In this document: in pieces, positions 34,179 to 45,000 of the stretch
Layout: the number at the start of each line of letters is the position of its first letter
Numbering within the stretch: position 1 is the stretch's first letter
Origin: Winogradskyella sp.
GTDB taxonomy: Bacteria > Bacteroidota > Bacteroidia > Flavobacteriales > Flavobacteriaceae
Length of the DNA: 55,066 bases
Reading direction: 5' to 3'
Assembly: GCF_016744625.1 (NCBI RefSeq)
Contig: NZ_JADGDZ010000015.1
Span: forward strand, 1 to 55,066
Position numbers and translations under genes: made by a program
Notes under the pieces: model-generated
Told to the model about the DNA's origin: nothing
Database searches by the model: none
What the model saw: the letters and a program-made list of their open reading frames with translations, nothing else

Positions 34179-34202
34179 TATTAACCTTTAGTCTAGAAAA
34201 TC

Positions 34203-34230
34203 AAAAGCCAGTTTAAAACTGGCTTTTTTT
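34203..34230 (+). terminator. Terminator of asnB
   Basis: AAAAGCCAG (34203-34211) pairs with CTGGCTTTT (34219-34227). The inverted repeat extends to 12 bases per arm, and T residues follow. Confidence 0.85.
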
Positions 34231-34326
34231 ATACCTCTTAAGTAACATATCACTACATTTATAAACCAATTACATAACTAACCAGTTCTACTTTCAATTT
34301 ACTACTAAAAAACTAACCGTAAGTTA

Positions 34327-35115
34327 ATGATAAAATTCTTCAGAAAAATTAGATATAATCTTATGGAAACAGGGAAAACAGGAAAGTACTTTAAATATGC
34401 TATAGGCGAAATTATTCTTGTGGTCATTGGTATTTTAATTGCGCTTCAGATTAATAACTGGAACGAAAGTAGAAAAGAAAGGATAAAGGAAAAGGCATAT
34501 TTAACACGTCTAAAAGAAGACTTAATTTCAGATAAAAAAGCTATAGAATTAAATACAAATTTCTATAATGATGTTTTTATTGCTGGTAGTTTAGTGCTTT
34601 CTAATTTAGAAGGTGAAGAGGATGTAATTACATCTAACTGGGATATTTTAGTTGCATATTTTCATGCCAGTCAGATATGGCCTATGCTAATGCAATCCTC
34701 AACCTATGAAGAGCTGAAGAGTTCTGGCGAGTTATCTCTAATTCAAAATGTAACACTTAGAAATAGATTGCCATTTTATCATGGTAATGGATTAAGACGT
34801 TATCAACAGACAATGGGAATTAATCCTCCATATCGTAAAATGGTTCGTGGTTTAATTCCATCTAATATTCAAAATTATATGTGGGATAATTGTCATATCA
34901 CAGAAGGTGATAATCAGATTTTAAAAAAATGTGATCCTTTTATTGATGAAGAAGACGCTGAAGTTTTAGTTTCTGGTTTAGGAAGTAATTCGAAACTTAT
35001 AGAAGAGCTGAGGTTTTATATGTCTAACATAAAAGTTGGACAAGATACACTTAAAGAACAAGGGAGGTTATGTGATGCGATAATAAATGAAATTGAAAAA
35101 GAGATAATAGATTAG
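34327..35115 (+). CDS. DUF6090 family membrane-anchored protein
   Basis: This 262-residue protein matches the DUF6090 pattern: MIKFFRKIRYNLMETGKTGKYFKYAIGEIILVVIGILIALQINNWNE. An N-terminal basic segment is followed by one transmembrane helix (about 27-43). An extracytoplasmic helical domain follows, beginning with KAYLTRLKEDLISDKKAIELN. The family is common in Flavobacteriaceae, often in several copies, with no known role. The next gene, an XRE regulator, is 106 bases away with its own promoter. Confidence 0.85.
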   Translation: MIKFFRKIRYNLMETGKTGKYFKYAIGEIILVVIGILIALQINNWNESRKERIKEKAYLTRLKEDLISDKKAIELNTNFYNDVFIAGSLVLSNLEGEEDVITSNWDILVAYFHASQIWPMLMQSSTYEELKSSGELSLIQNVTLRNRLPFYHGNGLRRYQQTMGINPPYRKMVRGLIPSNIQNYMWDNCHITEGDNQILKKCDPFIDEEDAEVLVSGLGSNSKLIEELRFYMSNIKVGQDTLKEQGRLCDAIINEIEKEIID

Positions 35116-35142
35116 CCTGAAAACCCTTATAAAACCTAAAAG

Positions 35143-35193
35143 TGTCAGTTAGGTGACATTTAAATGACGTGTTAAAAACCAAGATAACGTCAT
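35143..35193 (+). promoter_or_regulatory. Two dyads overlapping the XRE-DUF4870 promoter (putative operator)
   Basis: TGTCA (35143-35147) and TGACA (35154-35158) form one dyad with a 6-base centre. ATGACGT (35164-35170) and ACGTCAT (35187-35193) form a second, whose right arm touches the -7 box at 35193. An autoregulatory operator is the simplest reading. Confidence 0.5.
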
Positions 35194-35200
35194 AGATTTG
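35193..35200 (+). promoter_or_regulatory. -7 box for the XRE-DUF4870 gene
   Basis: TAGATTTG fits TAnnTTTG and lies 21 bases before the start at 35222. The dyad arms at 35164-35170 and 35187-35193 bracket the -33 to -7 interval. Confidence 0.55.
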
Positions 35201-35221
35201 TACCAGCAAAAATGATACAGA

Positions 35222-35788
35222 ATGAAAAAGCAATCGCTTAAAGAAAACTTACTATATCAACGTAAACTAAAAGGCTTTACACAAGAAGAACTTGCGGATA
35301 AAACTACAGTTGGTGTGCGTACCATACAACGTATAGAAAAAGGAGATGTACAACCACACTTACAAACTGTAAAATTACTAGCTGTAGGATTAGATGTAGA
35401 AGTCGATGATTTAATAGCGCTAGATAATCCTAAAGAAGAAACGATAAAGCGTAAATGGATGTTACTTATACATGGTTCACCATTTTTTGGTTTAATAATC
35501 CCTTTTGCAAATGTGTTGTTTCCACTTTTTATATGGATAAGTAAAGCAGAAGACAATAAAGTCTATGATGCACATGGACGTGCAGTTATAAATTTTCATT
35601 GTACCATTAATCTCTTAATAATTATATCGCTATTGTTGTTTTTTCTATTTCCAGGAATCAACTTCTTTGGTACAGCAGCAGTTGCACTTTTCGGCATCAT
35701 CTTTAGTATAAAAAACCTAATGTCAGCATTAGGTTTAGGTACTTATAACTATCCGTTTTCAATTCCTTTTTTGAGGCCAAAGGCATAA
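35222..35788 (+). CDS. XRE-type regulator fused to DUF4870 membrane domain
   Basis: This 188-residue protein joins an N-terminal XRE helix-turn-helix (about 8-63, LLYQRKLKGFTQEELADKTTVGVRTIQRIEKGDVQPH) to a C-terminal DUF4870 domain with hydrophobic segments at about 79-107 and 125-163. It is probably a membrane-bound DNA-binding protein. Two inverted repeats overlap its promoter, consistent with autoregulation. A CPBP protease gene follows after 72 bases. The signal sensed by DUF4870 is unknown. Confidence 0.88.
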   Translation: MKKQSLKENLLYQRKLKGFTQEELADKTTVGVRTIQRIEKGDVQPHLQTVKLLAVGLDVEVDDLIALDNPKEETIKRKWMLLIHGSPFFGLIIPFANVLFPLFIWISKAEDNKVYDAHGRAVINFHCTINLLIIISLLLFFLFPGINFFGTAAVALFGIIFSIKNLMSALGLGTYNYPFSIPFLRPKA

Positions 35789-35860
35789 CCACTTTTTAAT
35801 TTTAATAAACTTTTTATATAGCTAATTAGACATTAGCTAAGTCAACTAATATCCAATATT

Positions 35861-36679
35861 ATGAAAACACTTTTATCTAAATATCCAACACTTGTTCGAT
35901 TTGTATTAACAATTCTTCTTTTTGGTCTTGCACTATTTTTAAGTGGCTTAATCGATACACCTTTTTTAAAACGCTATTTTCCATTTACATCAGTTATTTT
36001 ATTAATTATAGCAACTTGGGTTTTGTTCAAAACTGATAAAAAATCACTTAAGGATATAGGTTTAAACTTATCGCTTCGTAACATCTCTTTTTTGCCTTTG
36101 GGAATATTACTTGGTGCAGTTGCTTTTTTATTAGTTAAATACTGCCGAGCATTATATACAGGTGAAACATTCGAAATAACAACTTCAGATGTAAACTATA
36201 GTGTTATACTATATGGATTTTACGCTATTTTACCACAAGTGACTATAGAAGAGTTCTTATTTAGAGGTTATGCTTTTAAAAAAACGACTGAAGTTAGCAA
36301 CGTTGTCATTGCTAATATCATATTTGCAACCTTATTTATGTTAGTACATATTTTAGATCGTGAAGTGATTCAAAATAAAGCTATGGTTCTTTTTTTGGCA
36401 ATAACGATACCTATTGGTCATTTATTATTTGCAACAGCCTTATTAAAATCAAAGACTTTGTTTTTTCCAATTGGAATTCACTTAGGTAATAATTGGGCAA
36501 CTCTACATTTAATTACTAACCATAATAATGGAAATAGTTTTTTTTACATTCCTGAAAGCACAACTTTTGAAACATGGACGCCATTTATTATTGTAATAGT
36601 AATATGGAATGCATTTTATTTATTGCTCACTTATGTCATTTGGAAGTGGGATGACTTTTCATTGAATAAGAAGGCATAA
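35861..36679 (+). CDS. CPBP family intramembrane glutamic endopeptidase
   Basis: This 272-residue protein has about eight hydrophobic helices. The CPBP/ABI motifs are present: E130-E131 with R135 (EEFLFRG), H163 (FMLVH) and H207 followed by N210/N211 (GIHLGNNW). The family includes Rce1-like proteases that cut inside membranes; bacterial members often act in bacteriocin immunity or surface-protein handling. The substrate is unknown. It follows the XRE-DUF4870 regulator, which may control it. Confidence 0.92.
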   Translation: MKTLLSKYPTLVRFVLTILLFGLALFLSGLIDTPFLKRYFPFTSVILLIIATWVLFKTDKKSLKDIGLNLSLRNISFLPLGILLGAVAFLLVKYCRALYTGETFEITTSDVNYSVILYGFYAILPQVTIEEFLFRGYAFKKTTEVSNVVIANIIFATLFMLVHILDREVIQNKAMVLFLAITIPIGHLLFATALLKSKTLFFPIGIHLGNNWATLHLITNHNNGNSFFYIPESTTFETWTPFIIVIVIWNAFYLLLTYVIWKWDDFSLNKKA

Positions 36680-36897
36680 AAACGTGTGGTTTTCGTCAAA
36701 TTTAAAACTTGATGAAATGCGAAATTTTAGTTCTAAGACGATTTAGTGTTATTGTATTTTTTTGAAGTGTGTAAAAACATCTAAAATCAAGTTTAAAGTA
36801 CTTTTTAGTAGTTTTAAGCCACTTTTAAGTAATTAACAAATGTTGATAATTATCTACTTCAACAGGTAAAAAGCTTTAAAATAGCTTCATTAATTCG

Positions 36898-36905
36898 TAT
36901 ATTTG
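36898..36905 (+). promoter_or_regulatory. -7 box upstream of gyrB
   Basis: TATATTTG fits TAnnTTTG and lies 71 bases before the gyrB start. The remaining part of the 297-base gap (36680-36976) shows only AT-rich sequence and weak dyads. Confidence 0.45.
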
Positions 36906-36961
36906 TTAGTATTCAAAAATGATACAAGAGTGTCATTTTTTTATGCCATAAATCGAACTAA

Positions 36962-38926
<1,965 letters not shown>

Positions 38927-38977
38927 ATAAATTCAAAATAATGTTATACTGTTTCAACTTCTGAAGTTTCAGTATTT

Positions 38978-39006
38978 AAAAAATGCCCTAAATAGGGCAT
39001 TTTTTT
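38978..39006 (+). terminator. Terminator of gyrB
   Basis: AAAAAATGCCCT (38978-38989) pairs with AGGGCATTTTTT (38994-39005) around an AAAT loop, with a T-run. Confidence 0.92.
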
Positions 39007-39124
39007 GTCTTGTTTTTTATAATTTTTGCATTCACATAAATAACGTTTAAATGCAAAAATAATCGATAAAAGGTGTTTTGTTAATTTTTTTTTATAGCTT
39101 TACTGAAATCTTAACCTTAAAATT

Positions 39125-40171
39125 ATGAAAAGATTAATTGCTTCAATTATTATAATTGCCAGTTTGCAATTAAGTAAAGCACAAGAACTTGAGACTATTT
39201 TATTGGCAGCAGACGATGCAAGTTTGCTTACCCAAAACTACTTAAATCCTGCAATAGAGGGCTTAATGTATAGTATGAATGGAGGTTGGGCAACAACTGC
39301 TAAGGTTCATAAGAAATTTGGATTTGATTTAACAATTGGATTGAATGCTTCTTTTGTTCCTGATAAAGCACAGACCTTTGCATTTGTATCTAGTGATTAT
39401 TTGTTTTTATCCTTACCAAATGATGAAACTGAATTACAGACGGTTATGAGTGAAGATGATGTTGAAACTACTGTAGATATTTCTATCCCAAATGATAATG
39501 GTACGTTTAAAGTTGCAAGCTTTAATATGCCAGGTGGTATTACTGAAGATTTACCAGTCAATGCTGTGCCAGCTCCTACTGTTCAGTTAGGTTTTGGATT
39601 GCCTTTTAAAACGGACATAAAAGCAAGATTTGTCCCAAATTTAAATTTTGATGATGATGTAGAAGCCAATTTAATAGGGTTTGGTTTGCAGCATGATTTA
39701 ACACAATATTTTGGTCCATTAGATAAATTGCCTCTTAGTATCTCAATTTTAGGGGCTTTTACAAACATGAAAGTTACTTATGCCATAAATGATGAGGATG
39801 CAACCGACAGTGTTGTAGTTAATAATGGTGAGGCTGAGTTTAAAATGAATACATGGACAGTACAAGCCTTAGCGTCTTTAGATTTTAAAATCATTACGTT
39901 CTATGGAGGTGTTGGTTATAATAATGGTAAGACCACAGCAAAAATGAAGGGTGATTATACATTAACTTATGATATTGAAGATAGTAATGGAAATCAAATA
40001 GGAACAGTAGAAGAAACCATAAGTAATCCTATAAATTTAGATTTTGAGGCTAATGGTATGCGAGCTACTATTGGTACAAGACTAAACTTAAGTATATTTA
40101 AGATATTTGCTGATTATACATTTCAGAATTATAATACAGCTACTGTTGGTATAGCCTTTAGTGTAAGATGA
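39125..40171 (+). CDS. DUF6588 family outer-membrane beta-barrel protein
   Basis: This 348-residue protein has a signal peptide (1-19, LSKAQ) and an alternating beta-strand pattern ending in aromatic or hydrophobic residues (IGTRLNLSIFKIFADYTFQNYNTATVGIAFSVR). That is typical for small outer-membrane barrels. It matches DUF6588 as I know it from Flavobacteriaceae: an early LNPAIEGLMYSMNGGW segment and VPAPTVQLGFGLPFKTDIKARFVP. Function is unknown. It has its own terminator, and gyrB lies upstream with another terminator between, so it is monocistronic. Confidence 0.8.
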   Translation: MKRLIASIIIIASLQLSKAQELETILLAADDASLLTQNYLNPAIEGLMYSMNGGWATTAKVHKKFGFDLTIGLNASFVPDKAQTFAFVSSDYLFLSLPNDETELQTVMSEDDVETTVDISIPNDNGTFKVASFNMPGGITEDLPVNAVPAPTVQLGFGLPFKTDIKARFVPNLNFDDDVEANLIGFGLQHDLTQYFGPLDKLPLSISILGAFTNMKVTYAINDEDATDSVVVNNGEAEFKMNTWTVQALASLDFKIITFYGGVGYNNGKTTAKMKGDYTLTYDIEDSNGNQIGTVEETISNPINLDFEANGMRATIGTRLNLSIFKIFADYTFQNYNTATVGIAFSVR

Positions 40172-40192
40172 TATTGTTTAATTATTTATAAG

Positions 40193-40223
40193 AAAAGAGT
40201 AGCCAATTAGCTGCTCTTTTTTT
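40193..40223 (+). terminator. Terminator of the DUF6588 gene
   Basis: AAAAGAGTAGC (40193-40203) pairs with GCTGCTCTTTT (40210-40220) with one G-U type mismatch and a 6-base loop, followed by a T-run. Confidence 0.85.
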
Positions 40224-40271
40224 ATTTCTCAATACTATGATTTATGTCATGGAAGTTAAAGCTTAAAACCT

Positions 40272-40279
40272 TAAATTTG
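40272..40279 (+). promoter_or_regulatory. -7 box for mdh
   Basis: TAAATTTG fits TAnnTTTG and lies 34 bases before the mdh start codon. Confidence 0.5.
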
Positions 40280-40313
40280 TACTCGAATTTTTAACGGATA
40301 AAAACAAATTAAC

Positions 40314-41240
40314 ATGAAAGTAACCGTAGTTGGCGCTGGAGCAGTAGGTGCAAGTTGTGCAGAGTATATTGCTATTAAAAACTTTGCCTCAGAAGTTGTA
40401 ATATTAGACATTAAAGAAGGGTATGCAGAAGGTAAGGCAATGGACTTAATGCAATGTGCTTCTTTAAATGGATTTGACACCAAAATTACAGGAAGTACAA
40501 ACGATTATTCTAAAACTGCAAATAGTGATATTTGTGTTATTACTTCAGGTATTCCTCGTAAGCCAGGAATGACACGTGAAGAGCTTATTGGTATCAATGC
40601 AGGTATTGTAAAAACAGTATCTTCAAGTTTAGTTGAGCATTCTCCAAATACGATAATCATTGTAGTAAGTAATCCAATGGATACAATGACTTATTTAGTA
40701 CATAAAACAGTTGATCTTCCAAAAAACAGAATTATAGGAATGGGTGGAGCATTAGATTCTGCACGTTTTAAATTCAGATTAGCTGAAGCTTTAGAAGCTC
40801 CGATTAGTGATGTTGACGGAATGGTTATTGGTGGACATAGCGATAAAGGTATGGTGCCATTAACGTCTCATGCGACTAGAAATAGTATTAACGTATCTGA
40901 ATTTATATCTGAAGAACGTTTAAGCCAGGTAAAAGAAGATACTAAGGTTGGTGGAGCGACATTAACTAAGTTATTAGGAACATCTGCTTGGTATGCACCA
41001 GGTGCTGCAGTAAGTGGGTTAGTACAAGCGATTGCTTGTGATCAAAAGAAAATATTTCCATGTTCTGTATTATTAGATGGTGAATACGGCTTAAGTGATT
41101 TATGTATTGGTGTGCCAGTGATTTTAGGTAGAAACGGAATTGAAAAAATTGTTGACGTACCTTTAAGTGCTGCTGAAAAAGCACACATGGCAGAAAGTGC
41201 TGAAGGTGTTAAGAAAACTAATGGCCTTTTAGAATTATAA
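40314..41240 (+). CDS. mdh: Malate dehydrogenase (LDH-like type)
   Basis: This 308-residue NAD-dependent enzyme interconverts malate and oxaloacetate in the TCA cycle. The dinucleotide-binding glycine motif is GAGAVGASCAEY (7-18). The substrate arginines lie in SGIPRKPGMTREEL (about 78-91), catalytic Asp/Arg in the MGGALDSARFKFRLA segment (about 142-156), and catalytic His in GGHSDKGMVPL (about 173-183). It is of the LDH-like MDH class usual in Bacteroidota rather than the E. coli class. Behind it stands a perfect 26-bp palindrome that probably ends the transcript. Confidence 0.96.
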   Translation: MKVTVVGAGAVGASCAEYIAIKNFASEVVILDIKEGYAEGKAMDLMQCASLNGFDTKITGSTNDYSKTANSDICVITSGIPRKPGMTREELIGINAGIVKTVSSSLVEHSPNTIIIVVSNPMDTMTYLVHKTVDLPKNRIIGMGGALDSARFKFRLAEALEAPISDVDGMVIGGHSDKGMVPLTSHATRNSINVSEFISEERLSQVKEDTKVGGATLTKLLGTSAWYAPGAAVSGLVQAIACDQKKIFPCSVLLDGEYGLSDLCIGVPVILGRNGIEKIVDVPLSAAEKAHMAESAEGVKKTNGLLEL

Positions 41241-41282
41241 GATTCAAAACATTATAGATTATATTTAATAAAGACTGTAGAG

Positions 41283-41312
41283 ATAATCCCGATAGCTATC
41301 GGGATTATTTTT
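41283..41312. repeat. Perfect 26-bp palindrome, probable terminator of mdh
   Basis: Arms ATAATCCCGATAG (41283-41295) and CTATCGGGATTAT (41296-41308) are exact reverse complements with no spacer; TTTT follows. As RNA the centre would open to a small loop. It overlaps the region just before the -7 box of the next gene (41314-41321). Confidence 0.85.
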
Positions 41313-41313
41313 C

Positions 41314-41321
41314 TATATTTG
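41314..41321 (+). promoter_or_regulatory. -7 box immediately before the 203-residue protein gene (leaderless candidate)
   Basis: TATATTTG fits TAnnTTTG and ends 4 bases before the ATG at 41326. The palindrome occupies the -33 region. Confidence 0.5.
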
Positions 41322-41325
41322 CCGC

Positions 41326-41937
41326 ATGAAAACCAAACTGCAATTTGGAATTTTAGTGATACTCTTAGCTTTTTTTGGAAGGTATATAGAGCAATCTACG
41401 GTTCCTAATCAGCAGATTGTTATTCAGTTTTCTGACACAAATATTTCTTCTGAAGACGCTGAAAATACTATTAAGATTGTTAAGCAGCAATTACAAAGCA
41501 TTGGTGTTACTCATATTCAAATTGGTCAACATGAAGACGGAAGTCTTAAAATCACTTACTATAGTGATGCAGATGTAGAACGCATTCAGAATATACTTTT
41601 AAAAGAAGATCATTTCAATTTTGCATACGAAGCTGGTTCAAATAGTTCCAATGATTTTCCTGAAAACAGAAATGTAAAAGACTACGAAATTAATATTTCA
41701 GAAATTCAGAATAGTAGTGATACCAACTGGGATTTTGAAGGGATTCAAATTGTAGAACGTAATCATAAAAGTGATCGTTTTAATAATTCTAAGGTCTATA
41801 CTTCAGGCGGAAATCTAAATGAAGAGCATCACAATAGTATAGTCAAGGTTCTTTTTCAAGTTAATAGTACTGTTATAATAGCACTAGATAATTCATCTTA
41901 CAAAATCCCTGAAACTAGAGCAGGACCTACTGTATAA
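41326..41937 (+). CDS. Membrane-anchored protein with possible SecD-P1-like region
   Basis: I do not recognise this 203-residue protein as a named family. It has one N-terminal membrane or signal segment (about 6-20, FGILVILLAFFGRYI). The region VIQFSDTNISSEDAENTIKIVKQQLQSIGVTHIQIGQHEDGSLKITYYSDADVERIQNIL (about 32-91) shows the order seen in the first periplasmic domain of SecD: a helix with a 'Q...GV' turn, a strand, then an I-type strand and a helix. It stands directly upstream of secDF with 161 bases between. A periplasmic partner of the SecDF complex is a guess from fold order and neighbourhood only. The C-terminal half is unique and ends in polar sequence. Confidence 0.6.
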   Translation: MKTKLQFGILVILLAFFGRYIEQSTVPNQQIVIQFSDTNISSEDAENTIKIVKQQLQSIGVTHIQIGQHEDGSLKITYYSDADVERIQNILLKEDHFNFAYEAGSNSSNDFPENRNVKDYEINISEIQNSSDTNWDFEGIQIVERNHKSDRFNNSKVYTSGGNLNEEHHNSIVKVLFQVNSTVIIALDNSSYKIPETRAGPTV

Positions 41938-42031
41938 GGGAACATGTAATCTGAAATAATTCCCATTCATACCATATAGCTTTTGTCATTCAATCATAAA
42001 GCTAAAAAATCATTTATAACATAAAAAACAA

Positions 42032-42062
42032 TTGTCTGATTAGACCGTAAACTCTATATTTG
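42032..42062 (+). promoter_or_regulatory. Promoter of secDF
   Basis: TTG (42032-42034), 20 bases, then TATATTTG (42055-42062). This is the best -33/-7 pair in the window. The start codon is 36 bases downstream. Confidence 0.65.
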
Positions 42063-42098
42063 CGCGTTTTAAAATTTAGACATTAAATAACTATAACA

Positions 42099-45000
42099 AT
42101 GCAAAACAAAGGAATAATTAAGCTTTTTGCTATTTTATTTGGCTTGGTAAGTATCTACCAATTATCATTTACATTTAAAGCCAACCAAATAGAAGATGCT
42201 GCTAAAGCGGCTGCTGTAGCACAATATGATGATACAGTAGATAGCTATCAAGATTTTAGAAACGTAGCTGAGGTTCGTTACCTTGATTCATTAAAAACTT
42301 CTAAAATTAAAGTAGGTGATGATTTTGAACCTATCGAAGTTTATAACTTAGGTGTATCTCAATACACTTATACTGAAGTTGAAGATAATGCCATGAAATT
42401 AGGTTTAGACCTTAAAGGTGGTATTAATGCGATTATCCAAATTTCTGTAAAAGATATTTTAAAGGGATTATCAAGTAATAGTAAAGACCCTATTTTTAAT
42501 AAAGCACTAGATGATGCTGAAGAATTACAAAAAGATGCTCAAGAATCTTATTTAGAGTCTTTCTTTAGAGCTTTTGATGAGATTAAGGGAGATACAAAAT
42601 TAGCTTCACCAGATATTTTTGCTAATCGTGACTTAAGTGATGTGATTAAATTTGATATGTCAGATGATGAGGTTAAAGGCATCATTGAAACTAAAATAGA
42701 TGAGTCTATTGTTTCTGCTTTCGAAGTATTACGTAATCGTATTGATGGTTTTGGTGTGTCGTCTCCAAACATTCAACGTTTAGGTAACTCTGGTCGTATT
42801 TTAATAGAGTTACCAGGTGCTAAAGACAAAAAACGTGTTGTTGATATTATTACAAAAACGGCACAATTACAATTTTGGGAAACGTATAAGACTCAAGAGA
42901 TTTTACCTTATATTCTTCAAGTTAATCAAACTTTAGTTGAAGCTAAAAAAGCAGAAGAGACTAAAGATGAAGTAGCAGAGGCTGTTGAAGTAAAAGATAG
43001 TACAACAAATGCTATTGATGAATTAACAGGTCAGATAGAAACAGATTCTACAGATGTAGCAGATGCAAATCCATTGGGTATTCAAGGTTATGGAAATGGT
43101 GGTTCTGTAGTTGGTATGTTCTTAGCTAAGGATAAGGACAAAGTAATGTCTCAATTAAATGACCCTAAAAATAGAGCAAACTTATCTGCAGAGATGCGTT
43201 ATGCAAAATTTGTATGGGGAATTCAACAAAAAGATTCTGAGTTTTCTGAGTTGTATGCTATTAAAAGTAATAGAGATGGTCAGCCAGAATTAAGTGGAGC
43301 TGTTATTACAGATGCAAGACAAGATTTTGACCAATTAAGCAGACCAGCAGTAAGCATGCAAATGAATGCTAAAGGAGCTAAAACTTGGGAAGAAATGACC
43401 AAGAAGGCATATGAGACACAAGGTTTTATTGCTATTGTGTTAGATAATATTGTGTATTCTGCACCAAGTGTGTCTTCTGGACCAATTGCAGGTGGTAACT
43501 CACAAATATCAGGATCATTTTCATTAACAGAAGCTGTCGATTTAGCAAACGTTTTAAGAGCTGGTAAATTACCTGCATCTGCTGAAATTGTGCAAGCTGA
43601 AGAAATTGGACCTTCGTTAGGACAAGAAGCTATTGATAGTGGTATGAAATCGTTCCTTATTGCCTTAGTTTTTGTTTTACTTTGGATGGTATTTTACTAT
43701 GGTAAGGCTGGTATCTTTGCGGATATCGCTTTGCTATTAAATATCTTATTAATATTTGGTGTATTAGCAAGTTTAGGTGCTGTATTAACGTTGCCTGGTA
43801 TTGCTGGTATCGTATTAACAATTGGTATTTCGGTCGATGCGAACGTACTTATCTTTGAGCGTATTCGAGAAGAATTGGCAAAAGGTAAATCGCAAAAAGA
43901 ATCTATTAAAGATGGTTTTGCTAATGCTTTGTCTTCAATCTTAGATGCGAATATTACAACAGGTTTAACAGCTTTAATCTTATTTGTATTTGGTACAGGA
44001 CCAATTAAAGGTTTCGCAACAACTTTAATCATTGGTATTTTAACTTCATTATTTACAGCGATATTTATTACTAGGTTATTAGTAGATTGGTATGTTAATA
44101 GAGGTGGTAAATTAGATTTCTCTACTGCGATGACCAAAGGTTTATTTAAGAATGTAAATATTAATTTCTTAAAGAAACGTAAGATTGCTTATGTGATTTC
44201 TGGAGTATTAATTTTAGCAAGTTTAGGATCTTTATTTACAACTGGGTTAGACCAAGGTATTGATTTTGTAGGAGGTAGAACATACCAAGTACGTTTTGAG
44301 CAACCAGTAAGTATTGAAGAGGTAAAAGGAGATCTTAATGCTGTGTTTAACAGTGCTGAAGCTAAAACAATAGGTGGAGATAATCAATTAAAGATTTCTA
44401 CAAAATATAAAGTTGAAGAAAACTCTACTGAAGTAGATGAAGAAGTGCAGTCCAAACTATTTGGTGCTTTACAAAAGTACCTGCCAGCAGGAATGACGTA
44501 TCAAGAATTCTTAGACGGTTCTGGTGATGCTAAAATAGGTAAAATGTCATCGAGTAAAGTAAGTCCAACAATTGCAGATGATATTCAAAAATCTTCGATT
44601 TGGGCAGTCTTAGGATCTTTAGTAGTAGTATTCTTATACATCTTATTTAGATTTAAGAAATGGCAGTTCTCACTTGGTGCTGTTGCCGCTGTTTTCCATG
44701 ATGTTTTAATTGTACTAGGTATCTTCTCATTAACATGGAGATTTATGCCATTTAGTATGGAAATTGATCAAGCATTTATTGCAGCAATCTTAACTGTAAT
44801 TGGTTACTCATTAAATGATACCGTTGTTGTATTTGATAGAATTAGAGAATTCTTAAACGAGCACACTTCTTGGAAATTTGATAAAACTATAAACGAATCA
44901 TTAAATAGTACATTAAGTAGAACGTTAAATACCTCTGTTACTACATTAGTAGTATTATTGGCAATGTTTACTTTTGGTGCAGATTCACTTAGAGGTTTAT

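Noticed and set aside
43697-44137. 146-codon open frame antisense to secDF
   Set aside because: It lies inside the strongly conserved SecD membrane bundle and its translation has no family resemblance, so it is a shadow of the coding strand.
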